Below are positions 6,698 through 16,419 of a stretch of DNA of 46,365 bases, one piece after another. The translations under genes were made by a program, and so were the position numbers. This DNA is from Deltaproteobacteria bacterium (GTDB lineage: Bacteria > Desulfobacterota > Desulfobulbia > Desulfobulbales > JAGXFP01), in the NCBI GenBank assembly GCA_020056965.1, contig JAGVGT010000027.1, positions 1 through 46,365 on the forward strand, in the 5' to 3' direction. The notes beneath the pieces are model-generated. The model worked only from the letters and a program-made list of their open reading frames with translations, was not told the DNA's origin and did no database searches. Every line of letters starts with the position of its first letter. Positions within the stretch are counted from its first letter, which is position 1.

Positions 6698-8896
6698 GTG
6701 AAGAAAAACCTCTCCCCAAAACCTTCGGAAAACTCCCGGCCGCGGCCTGGCCATAATTTTACGCGCAATTGGCTGGGCAGTCTCACGGCCCTGATCGGGG
6801 CAGCCTTGATCAGCGCCGGAGTGATTCCCGCCCCCGACCACGTTCTCCCGGGCCTGGTCGTGGTCGCCATTTTGGTTATCCTGGCCCTGCGCCATCTCCA
6901 TCTCCGGCGAGCCGGCGACCCCGCGACCGCCCCGGCCTTGGAACGGGAAGCCTCGCTGCTGCTCCTGGTCCTGGCCTGGCTCAGCTTCCTGCTGGGCGGC
7001 CGGAGTACCCCACTCCTGCTCTTTATCCCGGCCCTGGTTCTGACCGCCATTGCCTGGCGCCAGACCTGGCCGGTGGTCGGCCTCAGCGTTTTCGCCCTCT
7101 TGGCGATGGGCGTGGGGCCAACCCTCCTGGGCAAAGCCACCATCTCCCTGGTCGAACTCCGCATCCTGCCGGTCTGGCTGGTCGCCGGTCTGCTCCTGCG
7201 CCTGCTGCCCGCCAACCGCCGCCACCGTCAGGAACAGGCAGGGAAAGCAGCCCAGAGCTGGCTCCCGGCCCGGGGGCGTCATGACCTGGTCCGGGTCCAC
7301 GGCATCGAGGCCAGCGCAATTTCCCTGCCCGAGACCATCCAGTCCATGGATGCCCGGCCCGACGGGGCCGAGTTCAGCCGCCAGACCGTCGACCGGCTCA
7401 ACACCTCCTTCGAACTGCAACTGGAGATGCTCCGCCAGTCCCTCGACCTGACCACCATCGCCGTCCTCTGGCCCAGTCCCGACGGCAGCGAGGTCCGGCT
7501 GCGCTGGCTGGCCACCATCCGCACCGATCTCGACCGCGGCCCCTATCCATCCGGTCGGGGGATCCTGGGGGCCATCAGCGATGACCACCCGGAAGTTGAC
7601 CTGGTACCGAGCAGTCCGGCCCACCCGGACATTCCCTACTACCAGAACCAGCAAGGGATCGGAGCCGTCCTGCTCATGCGCTTGCCGGCCGAGGAAGGCG
7701 GGGAGGGCGATAGCCGCCAGGGCCTACTCTGCGCGGATCGCGAGGCCACCGAACCCTGGAGCGACCGGGAGCGGGCGATTCTGCGCCTGGCGGCCCGCAA
7801 GGTCGCCATGGAGGTATCGACCAGCCGTCTGCTGCTCACCCTGGACCGCGACCGCACCGCCATCCATCGCCTCAGCGTGACCTTGCGGGAACTGAACAGC
7901 GGCCTCAGCATCGACTCGGTCCTGACCGCCACCATCAAGTCGGTCAAGTCGCAGATTCCCGCCGATCTGGTGGCCATCTGTCTGCTGGCCGGCGAAGAAC
8001 ACCGGCTGGCCCTGGCCGAGGGCAAAAACGTTCTCGACCTGGTCGGCAAAAAATTTCCGCTGACCCAGGGCCTGGTCGGGCAGGCGATCCGGGTCGGCGC
8101 CATCCTCCCGGCCGGTGGCCGCTATCCAAAACCGGCGCCGATCTTCAGCCCGGAGCGGACCTTCAGCGAATTCGGCTCACTGTTGATCTTTCCACTGCGC
8201 ACCGATGAAAACGCTCCGCTCGGCGCCCTGGTGGTGGCCGCGGCCGCTCCCGGCCTCTTTACCAAGGGCCGCCGGGAGATCCTGGAACTGATCACCACCC
8301 AGGTGGCGATCAAGATTGAGCTGGCCCAGGCCCATGAGCGCTTAGGCCGGCTGGCCACCACCGACGGTCTGACTGGCCTGGCCAACCACCGCGCCTTCCA
8401 GCTCGGCTTCGAGGCCATGCTGGAGCGGGCCAAGCGCAACCGGAGCAGACTCTGTCTGCTGATGGGCGATCTAGACCACTTCAAACAGATCAACGACACC
8501 CACGGCCACCCCTTTGGCGATCTGGTGCTGCGCGAGGTCGCCAAGATCATGGCCGATACGGTGCGGACCGTCGATCTGGCCGCCCGCTACGGCGGCGAGG
8601 AGTTCGCCATCGTCCTGGAAAACTGCGACGCCACCGGCGGCCACCAGCTGGCCGAACGGATCCGCGAAAGTATCGCTGCCCTGGCCCTGGAGTACGGCGA
8701 TGGCAAAGCGGTACATCCCACCATCTCCCTGGGGATGGCGATCTTTCCCGAGGATGGCGCCGCCAAGGACCAGCTGATCGAGCGGGCCGACCAGGCCCTC
8801 TACCGGGCCAAACACCGGGGCCGCAACCGCACGGTGATCTGGCTGGCCGGCGACCACGACGAGCAGGAGCCAAGCGGGGCGGAACTATCCGACTAG
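6698..8896 (+). CDS. Membrane diguanylate cyclase with GAF domain(s) and GGDEF
   Basis: A 732-residue protein predicted to make cyclic di-GMP from GTP. The N-terminus (about residues 20-170) has four to six hydrophobic spans. Two GAF-like regions follow (about 240-385 and 395-545), then a GGDEF domain at about 555-715. The active-site loop is GGEEF at residues 632-636. An intact inhibitory-site RxxD (RTVD, 623-626) precedes it, so product inhibition is expected. DGLTGLANHRAF and GDLDHFKQIND are typical GGDEF segments. No EAL domain is present. The start is GTG with only a weak ribosome-binding site, so the exact N-terminus is less certain. Two ABC exporter genes follow on the same strand after a gap of about 50 nt. 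Confidence 0.9.
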   Translation: MKKNLSPKPSENSRPRPGHNFTRNWLGSLTALIGAALISAGVIPAPDHVLPGLVVVAILVILALRHLHLRRAGDPATAPALEREASLLLLVLAWLSFLLGGRSTPLLLFIPALVLTAIAWRQTWPVVGLSVFALLAMGVGPTLLGKATISLVELRILPVWLVAGLLLRLLPANRRHRQEQAGKAAQSWLPARGRHDLVRVHGIEASAISLPETIQSMDARPDGAEFSRQTVDRLNTSFELQLEMLRQSLDLTTIAVLWPSPDGSEVRLRWLATIRTDLDRGPYPSGRGILGAISDDHPEVDLVPSSPAHPDIPYYQNQQGIGAVLLMRLPAEEGGEGDSRQGLLCADREATEPWSDRERAILRLAARKVAMEVSTSRLLLTLDRDRTAIHRLSVTLRELNSGLSIDSVLTATIKSVKSQIPADLVAICLLAGEEHRLALAEGKNVLDLVGKKFPLTQGLVGQAIRVGAILPAGGRYPKPAPIFSPERTFSEFGSLLIFPLRTDENAPLGALVVAAAAPGLFTKGRREILELITTQVAIKIELAQAHERLGRLATTDGLTGLANHRAFQLGFEAMLERAKRNRSRLCLLMGDLDHFKQINDTHGHPFGDLVLREVAKIMADTVRTVDLAARYGGEEFAIVLENCDATGGHQLAERIRESIAALALEYGDGKAVHPTISLGMAIFPEDGAAKDQLIERADQALYRAKHRGRNRTVIWLAGDHDEQEPSGAELSD

Positions 8897-8946
8897 CCCG
8901 ACTGGTCAGATTGCCCTCCTGCCCATAACAATTTACAGGCCGCGCC

Positions 8947-10722
8947 ATTAAACTCTTTCCCACCATCATCCAGCTGGTCAAGGCCCGGGCGACCATCCGC
9001 CTGCTGGGGCCGTATGTCCGCACCTACCGCCGTCAGCTGCTCTGGGGGATCGTGGCCCTGCTGGCCGTCGATCTCCTCCAGCTCTTCATCCCCCGGGTGA
9101 TCAAGCAGGCGGTGGACGACCTGCAACGCGGCCTGGCCAGCCCGGCTTCCCTGCTCAAACAAGGCGGGGTGATCCTGCTCTACGCCATCGGCATCGCGGT
9201 CTGCCGCTTCGCCTGGCGCTACCTGGTCCTGGGTTTTTCACGGTTGCTGGAGCGCGACCTGCGCCGCCGACTCCTGGACCGGCTGGTCCGCCTGGACCGG
9301 CCCTTCTTCAACCGGCGGACGGCCGGAGAGATCATGGCCCTCTCCGGCAACGATCTGGCCAACGTCCAGATGGCCTGCGGAATCGGCCTGATCTCCTGCA
9401 TCGACGCCTTCATCATGACAGGGGCGGCCCTGGCCTTCATGGCCTATATCCATCCCGGGCTGACCATCCTGGCCCTTTCGCCCATGCCGATCCTGGCCCT
9501 GTTGACCGGCCTGCTCTCGGCCCTGCTGCACCGGCGCTACAAACTGGTCCAGGAACAGTTTTCCACCCTGACCGAGTTCGCCCGCTCCACCCTCGGGGCC
9601 ATCCGTTTGATCAAGGCCTACACCCAGGAAGAGCGCCAGACCGAGCGTTTCGACCGGCTGGGCCGGGATTTCGTCCGCAACAATATCCGTCTGGCCCTGG
9701 TCCAGGGAGTGCTGACTCCGTTTTCCACCCTGATCGCCAACATCAGCCTGCTGCTGGTCCTCTTCTTCGGCGGGCGACTGACCATTGCCGGGACCATCTC
9801 CCTCGGCGATTTCGTGGCCTTTCTGACCTATCTGGCCCTGATGACCTGGCCGATGATGGCCCTGGGCTGGGTGGCCAACCTCTTCCAGCGCGGGGTCACC
9901 TCCCTGCACCGCATCCGGATGGTTCTGGAGGAAGAGCCGCAGCTGCACGAGCCAACCGATCCGCTCCCGGCCCCGCTCGGCAACAACCTCTCCCTCCGCC
10001 ACCTTTCCTTCCAATACCAGGGGCGAAACACCCCGACCCTCGCCGATCTTAACCTGGAGATCACCCCCGGCCTGCTGGGCATCGTCGGCCGCAGCGGGTC
10101 CGGCAAATCCGCCCTCTGCCAGCTCCTGGCCCGGCTCTACCCGCTGACCGACTCCACCCTGTTCCTGAATGGGATCGATTACAATCGCCTCGCCCTGGCC
10201 ACGGTGCGGGGTCGGATCGCCTATGTGCCCCAAGAGACCATCCTCTTCGCCGACACCATCCGGGCCAATATCGCCTTCGGCCGCCCCGAGGCCAGCGATT
10301 GGGAGATTGAACAGGCGGCCCGGGCGGCGGCCATCCATGAGGAGATCCTCGCGTTTAAGGAGGGCTACCAGGCCCGGGTGGGCGAGAAGGGGCTGCTCCT
10401 CTCCGGCGGCCAGCGCCAGCGGATCGCCCTGGCCCGGGCCTTGCTGCTGGACCGGCCCATCGTCATCATCGATGACGGCCTCTCCGCCGTCGATAACGAC
10501 ACCGAACACCGGATCATCGCCAATTTTTCCCGCTGGCTGCCCGGCCGGACCTGTATCATGGTCTCGCACCGGGTCGCCCCGCTGCTGGCCGCCGACCAGA
10601 TCATCGTCATGGAGCGGGGGGGCATCGTCGCCCGGGGCAATCACCCGGAACTGCTGGCGACCAACGACTTCTACCGCACCATCTACCACCACCAGATGAC
10701 GGCCGGGGAGGCGGCAGCCTGA
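8947..10722 (+). CDS. ABC exporter half-transporter, MdlA-like (degenerate-site subunit)
   Basis: A type I ABC exporter: six-helix membrane domain then an ATPase domain. The ATPase shows Walker A GRSGSGKS, signature LSGGQRQR and Walker B VIIDD with Asp in place of the catalytic Glu, the pattern of the degenerate subunit of heterodimeric exporters such as MdlA. The first ATG/GTG/TTG codon in frame is GTG at 9052. However, the frame is open from the stop at 8926-8928, and the residues encoded before 9052 (LLGPYVRTYRRQLLWG) are the conserved elbow and first-helix entry. I therefore place the start upstream, tentatively at the ATT at 8947 preceded by ACAGG; a sequence error is the alternative. 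The stop overlaps the next ATG by one base (TGATG). Confidence 0.85.
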   Translation: MKLFPTIIQLVKARATIRLLGPYVRTYRRQLLWGIVALLAVDLLQLFIPRVIKQAVDDLQRGLASPASLLKQGGVILLYAIGIAVCRFAWRYLVLGFSRLLERDLRRRLLDRLVRLDRPFFNRRTAGEIMALSGNDLANVQMACGIGLISCIDAFIMTGAALAFMAYIHPGLTILALSPMPILALLTGLLSALLHRRYKLVQEQFSTLTEFARSTLGAIRLIKAYTQEERQTERFDRLGRDFVRNNIRLALVQGVLTPFSTLIANISLLLVLFFGGRLTIAGTISLGDFVAFLTYLALMTWPMMALGWVANLFQRGVTSLHRIRMVLEEEPQLHEPTDPLPAPLGNNLSLRHLSFQYQGRNTPTLADLNLEITPGLLGIVGRSGSGKSALCQLLARLYPLTDSTLFLNGIDYNRLALATVRGRIAYVPQETILFADTIRANIAFGRPEASDWEIEQAARAAAIHEEILAFKEGYQARVGEKGLLLSGGQRQRIALARALLLDRPIVIIDDGLSAVDNDTEHRIIANFSRWLPGRTCIMVSHRVAPLLAADQIIVMERGGIVARGNHPELLATNDFYRTIYHHQMTAGEAAA

Positions 10723-12554
10723 TGCAGCACGGCTTCGGCTATTTCGAAGAGGAACGGCTCGGCAAGGCCAACGACCTGGGGCTCTGGCGCCGGATCAGCG
10801 CCTACACCCTGCCGCACTGGCCGTCGGTGCTGGGGGCGATTCTGTTGTCGCTCGCCATCACCGCCTGCAGCCTGGCCCTGCCTCACCTGATGCGGTTGGC
10901 GGTGGACGGCTTCATCACCGCCCCACAGGTGGCGCCGGCCGAGCGACTGGCCGGGGTGAGCCGCCTCGCCACTCTCTTCCTGCTCCTGGTGGTGGTCGGC
11001 TTTGTCGCCAATTTTCTGCAGGTGGTGGTGCTGGAGTGGGCCGGCCAGCGGATCATGCACCACCTGCGCCAGGACCTCTTCCGCCATCTGGTTTCCCTGG
11101 CCAACCCCTTCTTCAACCGCAATCCGGTCGGTAAACTGGTCACCCGCCTGACCAACGACATCCAGAACATGTACGAGATGTTCAGCACGGTGATCGTCTC
11201 GCTGTTCAACGACATTGCCCGGCTGGTCGGCATTCTGGCCATCCTGCTGCTGATGAACTGGCGGCTGGCCCTGCTGATGCTGGTCCTGGTGCCGGTGATC
11301 TTTATCAATACCATCATCTTCAGCCGCCTGGCCCGCCTGGCCTTCCGCGACATCCGCACCCAGATGGCCCGGCTCAACTCCTTTTTGCAGGAGGCCATCG
11401 GCGGCATCTCCATCATCCAGCTCTTCGGCCGGGAAGATTATTCCCGGGCCCGTTTTGCCGAACCGAACGAGGCCTACCTGGAACGCAGCCTCTACCAGAT
11501 CAGGATCTTCGGAATCTTCATGCCGCTTCTGGAGGTTTTGAGTTCGGTGGCGGTGGCCCTGATCATCTGGTACGGCGGCGGCCAGATCATCCAGGAGAAG
11601 ATGACCCTGGGGATGCTGGTGGCCTTTCTTTCCTACATGCGCTTGTTCTTCCAGCCGCTGCGCGAGTTGTCGCAGAAGTATTCGGTGGTCCAGTCGGCCC
11701 TGGCCTCGGCCGAGCGGATCTTCCAACTCCTGGACAGCACCAACACCTTACCGGCCCCGGCCAATCCAAAGCGCCCGGAGCGGGTGGCCGGGGCCATCGA
11801 ATTTTCCGGGGTGACCTTCGGCTACAACCCGGAACGGCCGGTGGTGCAAGGGCTCAATTTCCGGGTGGCGCCAGGCGAGACCCTGGCCATCGTCGGGGCC
11901 ACCGGGGCCGGCAAGACCACCATCATCAATCTTTTAGAGAGATTCTACGACCCGGACCAGGGTGTGGTGCGGCTGGACGGGCTTGACCTGCGCGAGTTCG
12001 ATCCGCTCTTCCTGCGCGGCCAGATCGGCCTGGTCATGCAGGAGGTCTACCTCTTCCCGGCCTCGGTCCGGGAGAATATCGTCCTCGACCGCCAGTTAAG
12101 CGAGGCGCAACTGGCCGAGGTCATCGCCACCGCCCAGCTCACCGACTTGATCAACGGCCTGCCGCAGGGGCTCGAAACCCGGATCGGCGAGGCTGGCCTG
12201 GATTTCTCGGCCGGCCAGCGCCAGCTCCTGGCCCTGGCCCGGGTGCTGGCCCGCGATCCTCGCATCCTGGTGCTGGACGAGGCCACCGCCAGTATCGACA
12301 CCGAAACTGAGATGCTGATCGAGAAGGCCCTGGCCGCCACCCTGGCCAACCGGACCAGCGTGGTCATCGCCCACCGCCTCTCGACGATCCGGCGGGCCGA
12401 CCGCATCCTGGTCATGGACCACGGACGGCTGGTCGAAGAAGGCAGCCACGAGGAACTGATGGCCCAACCCGGCCTCTACCACCGCCTGCAGACCCTGCGG
12501 AACGGCAACAGCAATTATGACGACCTCGCAAAAAGTCAAAATCGATCAATTTGA
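10722..12554 (+). CDS. ABC exporter half-transporter, MdlB-like (catalytic subunit)
   Basis: A 610-residue partner of the preceding gene, with which it shares one base. It has an N-terminal six-helix ABC exporter membrane domain (residues about 30-330) and a C-terminal ATPase with Walker A GATGAGKT, a divergent signature FSAGQRQL, and canonical Walker [12 protein letters not shown] with the catalytic Glu. The complementary canonical/degenerate sites in the two subunits indicate an obligate heterodimer of the MdlAB/SmdAB/YheHI type, which exports hydrophobic compounds or drugs. Substrate cannot be read from sequence. It is downstream of a diguanylate cyclase on the same strand. Confidence 0.92.
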   Translation: MQHGFGYFEEERLGKANDLGLWRRISAYTLPHWPSVLGAILLSLAITACSLALPHLMRLAVDGFITAPQVAPAERLAGVSRLATLFLLLVVVGFVANFLQVVVLEWAGQRIMHHLRQDLFRHLVSLANPFFNRNPVGKLVTRLTNDIQNMYEMFSTVIVSLFNDIARLVGILAILLLMNWRLALLMLVLVPVIFINTIIFSRLARLAFRDIRTQMARLNSFLQEAIGGISIIQLFGREDYSRARFAEPNEAYLERSLYQIRIFGIFMPLLEVLSSVAVALIIWYGGGQIIQEKMTLGMLVAFLSYMRLFFQPLRELSQKYSVVQSALASAERIFQLLDSTNTLPAPANPKRPERVAGAIEFSGVTFGYNPERPVVQGLNFRVAPGETLAIVGATGAGKTTIINLLERFYDPDQGVVRLDGLDLREFDPLFLRGQIGLVMQEVYLFPASVRENIVLDRQLSEAQLAEVIATAQLTDLINGLPQGLETRIGEAGLDFSAGQRQLLALARVLARDPRILVLDEATASIDTETEMLIEKALAATLANRTSVVIAHRLSTIRRADRILVMDHGRLVEEGSHEELMAQPGLYHRLQTLRNGNSNYDDLAKSQNRSI

Positions 12555-12589
12555 CCAACGCTAAATCAACGGGTTGTCTGGCACTGTCC

Positions 12590-12618
12590 GTCGTTCTCGC
12601 GGTTTTTGCGAGGACGAC
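12590..12618 (+). terminator. Possible terminator hairpin after the ABC exporter operon
   Basis: GTCGTTCTCGC (12590-12600) pairs with GCGAGGACGAC (12608-12618), 11 bp with one G-U wobble, around a T-rich 7-nt loop, 36 nt after the exporter stop codon. No U-tract follows, so intrinsic termination is uncertain. Confidence 0.4.
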
Positions 12619-12653
12619 AATTATCAGCCGGCCTGAAATCTACCAACCAGCCC

Positions 12654-12751
12654 GTGGGAGCGGATTTATCCGCGAATGCCCAAGCCGATATAATCGGCAA
12701 GTTGTCTCGCCAGCCCTGGACTGCCAAATTCGCGGCTAAAGCCGCTCCCAC
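12654..12751. repeat. GTGGGAGCGG palindromic repeat pair
   Basis: Two head-to-head copies of a hairpin unit: GTGGGAGCGG...CCGCGAAT (12654-12677) and its inverse ATTCGCGG...CCGCTCCCAC (12728-12751), with a 50-nt spacer. The same family occurs at 16246-16326 and at the very end of the window (46340-46365). Such units are common dispersed intergenic repeats in proteobacteria-like genomes. Confidence 0.75.
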
Positions 12752-12789
12752 AGGTGCCGAACCGGGCAACCAGAGTGGACCGCAACTCC

Positions 12790-12862
12790 CGTGAGCGTGG
12801 ACCTGACCGCGAATGACCAAGTCGATATAATCTGCCGCTTTTCTCGCCAGCCCTTGGACTAC
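12790..12862. repeat. Degenerate second copy of the 12654 repeat and its spacer
   Basis: GTGAGCGTGG...CCGCGAATGACCAAG, then CGATATAATC and TCTCGCCAGCCC, align with 12654-12722 (GCGAATGCCCAAGCCGATA, TCTCGCCAGCCC) at high but imperfect identity. This indicates tandem duplication of the left arm plus spacer followed by decay. Together with the preceding entry it explains most of the 446-bp gene-free stretch 12555-13000. Confidence 0.6.
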
Positions 12863-13000
12863 TCTTCAGATTGCCTCGAACAAATTCGCCCTGAATTTGG
12901 TATTTTACAATTTCCTATTATGCCGCCATGCCCTTGTGCTAGCCTACGATAAGGGGCCGTACAAAACCGGAGTTTCCTCGCTGGGCGTTAAGGGCAGGGC

Positions 13001-14452
13001 ATGGATCAGGGGCCATTTAGTTTATCACCGCAGGTCAAGAGACTCTGGCCGATCATTCATCTCGGCTGGCTGTTGATCATCGCCGGCTCGGCCTGGATCA
13101 ACCACTACTATTCCCAGCAGGAGATGGAAAAAACCGCCCTGGCCGAGGCCAAGGCGATCTATCAGCGCGACACCGCCTTCCGCGCCTGGGTCGCCGGATA
13201 CGGCGGGATTTACGCCCCGGTCAACGAGCAAACCCCGCCCAATCCCTACCTGGCCAATCGCCCGGACCGGGACCAGAGCAAGCGCGACGGCACCCCCCTG
13301 ACCCTGGTCAACCCCGCCTATATGGTCCGCCTGGTCAACGACTTCCAGGGTAAGCCGGTCACCCACCTCACCAGCCTGAAACCGCTGCGACCGGAAAACC
13401 GCCCCGACGCCTGGGAAAAGACGGCCCTGGAGCGGCTGGAACAAGACAACCTTCCGGAGGTTTTCGAGTTCACCACCCGCAACAACGAACCCTATCTCCT
13501 TTATCTGCATGCGACCCGGGTCGAAAGCGGCTGCCTGCGCTGTCACGCGTCCCAAGGTTATCAACTGGGCGACATCCGCGGCGGCATGGCCATCGCCCTG
13601 CCGCTCGGCGAGATCCTGGCCCTGCACGAAAACACCCTCTCGACCATGCTCAGCTTGCACCTGCTGATCTACCTGATCGGCGCCGCCCTGCTGATCTGGG
13701 GCCAGCGCCTGCTCGGCCGCCGGGTGCGGGAGCGCGATCTGGTCCTGGCCGCCCTGGAGGAGAGCGAGGCCAACTTTCGGACCGTGGCCGATTTCGCCTA
13801 TGCCTGGGAGTATTGGCTCGGCCCGGACGGCGAGATGAAGTATGTCTCCCCCTCGGTTAAGGAGCTGACCGGCTACGGGGCGGAGCGGTTCATGACCGAC
13901 CGGGATTTTCTCAAGACCATCGTCGCTGAGGACGACCGGGAAATCCTCCACCACCACATCGAGATCGAGAAGCACCTGGCCAGCTGCGCGGTCGATTTCC
14001 GGATCCGCACCGCCGCCGGTGAAATCCGCTGGCTGCACCATATCTGCCGGTCGGTCTACGACCGGCACGGCCTCTTCCTGGGGAGGCGGGCCAGTAACTA
14101 TGACATCACCGAGGAAAAAGTCGTCAAGCACAACAACGATGAGCTGATCGGCCAGCTGCGCGAGGCCCTGGACAAGGTCAAAACCCTGCGCGGCTTTATC
14201 CCGATCTGCGCCAGCTGCAAGAAGATCCGCGACGACCGGGGCTACTGGAACCAGGTCGAAGCATACATCTCCAAACATTCCGAAGCGGTCTTCAGCCATG
14301 GAATCTGCCCGGACTGCGCCCACCGGCTCTACCCGGAATATTATCCGCTCCCCAAAAACGGAGAGGAGCAGTCCGGGGTCAGAACGGCGGCAGTAGGCGA
14401 CCAGGCTCTCCCTTCCACCGAGCCACCTGAGCCACCCGAGCCTCAAGATTAA
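13001..14452 (+). CDS. Membrane c-type-heme (DUF3365/Tll0287-like) PAS sensor with Cys-rich tail, copy 1
   Basis: A 483-residue predicted inner-membrane sensor. Helix 1 (about residues 15-34) and helix 2 (about 214-238) bracket a periplasmic DUF3365/Tll0287-like domain with one c-type heme motif CLRCH (178-182) followed by ASQGYQLGDIRGG. A cytoplasmic PAS domain (about 255-375) follows, with a PAC-like end (ASNYDITEEK) and a short coiled coil (NNDELIGQLREALDKVKTL). The C-terminus (about 400-450) has two CxxC pairs (ICASCKKIRDDRGYW and HGICPDCAHRLYPEY) typical of a short zinc-ribbon-like tail. There is no kinase, GGDEF or methyl-accepting output. The heme suggests redox or gas sensing. A closely similar paralogue follows 200 bp downstream. 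Confidence 0.85.
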   Translation: MDQGPFSLSPQVKRLWPIIHLGWLLIIAGSAWINHYYSQQEMEKTALAEAKAIYQRDTAFRAWVAGYGGIYAPVNEQTPPNPYLANRPDRDQSKRDGTPLTLVNPAYMVRLVNDFQGKPVTHLTSLKPLRPENRPDAWEKTALERLEQDNLPEVFEFTTRNNEPYLLYLHATRVESGCLRCHASQGYQLGDIRGGMAIALPLGEILALHENTLSTMLSLHLLIYLIGAALLIWGQRLLGRRVRERDLVLAALEESEANFRTVADFAYAWEYWLGPDGEMKYVSPSVKELTGYGAERFMTDRDFLKTIVAEDDREILHHHIEIEKHLASCAVDFRIRTAAGEIRWLHHICRSVYDRHGLFLGRRASNYDITEEKVVKHNNDELIGQLREALDKVKTLRGFIPICASCKKIRDDRGYWNQVEAYISKHSEAVFSHGICPDCAHRLYPEYYPLPKNGEEQSGVRTAAVGDQALPSTEPPEPPEPQD

Positions 14453-14677
14453 TAGAAATAATTTCCCCTTGCGTTACCCCCCCCCATACCACCGGCTGGC
14501 CGAGGCCGCATTACAGCCACCAGCCCGGGTAGACCAACCGGCAGGCGGACAGATTACGTCCTGTTTTTAAGCCGTTTCCGCGCATTTTTATGCTTCTGCA
14601 CCACCTCGAAGATGTGTTAGCCTTTTCTTAACAGGGGAACACCTTTCGGGTAAATGTGCGGGAGAGGGGAGTGTGAC

Positions 14678-16087
14678 ATGCTGCGGGCGTTTTTCAGCGG
14701 AAACCGGCAAATCAAAAAGCTGCCCATCCTCCTCCATGGCCTGTGGCTGTTGACCATCCTGGCCTCAGTCTGGATCAATCATACCTATTCCCAGCGAGAA
14801 ATGGAGCAGATCGCCCGGACCGAGGCCAAGACCATTGTCCAGCGGGACCTGGCCCTGCGCCGCTGGGCCGCCCTGCGCGGCGGCGTTTACGTCCCGATTT
14901 CCGCGCAAACCCCGCCCAATCCCTACCTGGCCCATATTCCCGACCGGGACATCAAGAAGCCTGACGGCACCCCGCTTACCCTGATCAATCCCGCCTATCT
15001 GGTCCGGCTGGTCGCGGAAAGCAGCAACGGCAAGGGCAACGCCATCGCCCACATGACCAGTCTAAAGCCGTTGCGCCCGGAAAACCGCCCGGATAGCTGG
15101 GAAAAGGCGGCCCTGGAGCGCGCCGAGCTTGGCGAAAAAGAGATCAGCGAATTCACCACCATCGACGGCAAGCCCTACCTGCGCTACCTCCACGCCGTCG
15201 CGACCGAGGCGCCCTGCCTGAAGTGCCATGCCAGCCAGGGCTACCAACTGGGCGATCTGCGCGGCGGCCTGACGGTCTCCCTGCCCACAGGAATACTGCT
15301 GGCCGGCCACGACCAAGCCTTGCACGCCCTTCACCTCTGGCACCTGTTGATCTACCTGCTGGGAGCGGCCGGACTCTTCTGGGGCCAGGGCTTAGTGGCC
15401 CGGCGGATCAGGGAGCGCAACCAGGTTGTCGCCGCCCTGGAAGAAAGCGAGGCCAACTTCCGGACCGTGGCCGATTTCGCCCACGCCTGGGAATACTGGA
15501 TGGCGCCGGACGGCAGCATGAAATACGTCTCGCCCTCGGTGCAGAGGGTGACCGGCTACCCGCCCCAGCTGTTCCTGGCCGATCCGGAATTCATCAAGTC
15601 TATTATCGTTGGCGATGCCGACGCACTCGTGGAGAACCAGCTGGACAACGACCTCCAACATAAATTTACTGAAACTGATTTCCAGATCCGCACCTCCACC
15701 GGCGAAATCCGCTGGCTGCACCACATCTGCCAGCCGATTCATGACCGTAGCGGCGGCTTTCTGGGCCGCCGGGCCAGTAACTACGACATCACCGAGGAAA
15801 AAACCGCCAAACTCCACAATGAAGAGCTGATCGACAAGCTGCGTGAGGCCCTGGAGAAGGTCAAAACCCTGCGCGGCTTTCTACCGATCTGTGCCGGCTG
15901 CAAGAAAATCCGCGACGATCAAGGCTACTGGAGCCAGGTCGAATCATACATCGCCAGCCATTCCGAGGCGGTCTTCAGCCACGGAATCTGCCCGGACTGC
16001 GCCCACCGGCTCTACCCGGAATACTACCCACCCCCCGATGAGGGTCCGACCAGTAAAACAGACCCGACCGATCCGCCAGCAAAATAA
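14678..16087 (+). CDS. Membrane c-type-heme (DUF3365/Tll0287-like) PAS sensor with Cys-rich tail, copy 2
   Basis: A 469-residue tandem paralogue of the preceding gene with the same order: membrane helix, periplasmic DUF3365 domain with heme motif CLKCH (about residues 180-184), second helix, PAS domain, coiled coil, and a double-CxxC tail (ICAGCKKIRDDQGYW, HGICPDCAHRLYPEY). An in-frame ATG exists at 14654, but the ATG at 14678 is preferred: it has a purine-rich GGAGAGGGGAG about 7 nt upstream, and the protein then begins directly before the first helix. The periplasmic domain differs more than the tail, consistent with two sensors of different input feeding one kind of output. Confidence 0.85.
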   Translation: MLRAFFSGNRQIKKLPILLHGLWLLTILASVWINHTYSQREMEQIARTEAKTIVQRDLALRRWAALRGGVYVPISAQTPPNPYLAHIPDRDIKKPDGTPLTLINPAYLVRLVAESSNGKGNAIAHMTSLKPLRPENRPDSWEKAALERAELGEKEISEFTTIDGKPYLRYLHAVATEAPCLKCHASQGYQLGDLRGGLTVSLPTGILLAGHDQALHALHLWHLLIYLLGAAGLFWGQGLVARRIRERNQVVAALEESEANFRTVADFAHAWEYWMAPDGSMKYVSPSVQRVTGYPPQLFLADPEFIKSIIVGDADALVENQLDNDLQHKFTETDFQIRTSTGEIRWLHHICQPIHDRSGGFLGRRASNYDITEEKTAKLHNEELIDKLREALEKVKTLRGFLPICAGCKKIRDDQGYWSQVESYIASHSEAVFSHGICPDCAHRLYPEYYPPPDEGPTSKTDPTDPPAK

Positions 16088-16245
16088 TTCTCGCCATAAA
16101 TCGGACCAGTACCAAAACGCCAAGCCACCAGCGCCCCCTTGAAATTATTGCACGACCTTCCGCACCTCGCGTGCTAAGATCGGCGAATCCGTCAAAAGGC
16201 CCGTCATATAAAGCCTACAATTGGGTAATTAGTGAGGTAGTTCAA

Positions 16246-16326
16246 GTGGGAGCGGCTCGGCGTACCCTTGGGGGTATCAGCCGCGAACTTTGGAACCAAA
16301 GCATTCGCGGCTGAAGCCGCTCCCAC
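16246..16326. repeat. GTGGGAGCGG palindromic repeat pair, copy 2
   Basis: Head-to-head arms: GTGGGAGCGGCT at 16246-16257 and AGCCGCTCCCAC ending at 16326, with a further internal inverted pair (CAGCCGCGAA near 16278 / TTCGCGGCTG near 16304). Same family as 12654-12751. It lies in a 332-bp gap (16088-16419) with no visible gene. Confidence 0.7.
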
Positions 16327-16344
16327 AAAAATCATCTCTAGGCA

Positions 16345-16380
16345 CGTCATTGCGAGGAACGCAGCGACGCGGCAATCCCT
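16345..16380. repeat. Half copy of the CGTCATTGCGAGGA element
   Basis: CGTCATTGCGAGGA followed by ACGCAGCGACGCGGCAATCC matches the left end of the 1955-2068 and 38290-38422 elements. The right terminal repeat is missing, so this is a truncated or solo end. Confidence 0.65.
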
Positions 16381-16419
16381 ACTTTCCAAGCAGAGACAAA
16401 TTAATCCAGGTCAACTGGC

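Noticed and set aside
6470-7654. 394-codon minus-strand open frame across the start of the diaguanylate cyclase gene
   Set aside because: Gly/Gln/Asp-rich antisense translation without domains; the plus strand encodes recognisable membrane and GAF segments.
9238-10692. 484-codon minus-strand open frame opposite the first ABC subunit
   Set aside because: Antisense of Walker A, signature and Walker B motifs; no features of its own.
12551-12820. Short open frames in the gap after the ABC exporter
   Set aside because: They translate the palindromic repeats; no ribosome-binding site or conserved product.
13025-14446. 473-codon minus-strand open frame opposite heme-PAS sensor 1
   Set aside because: Antisense shadow; the plus strand carries heme, PAS and CxxC motifs.
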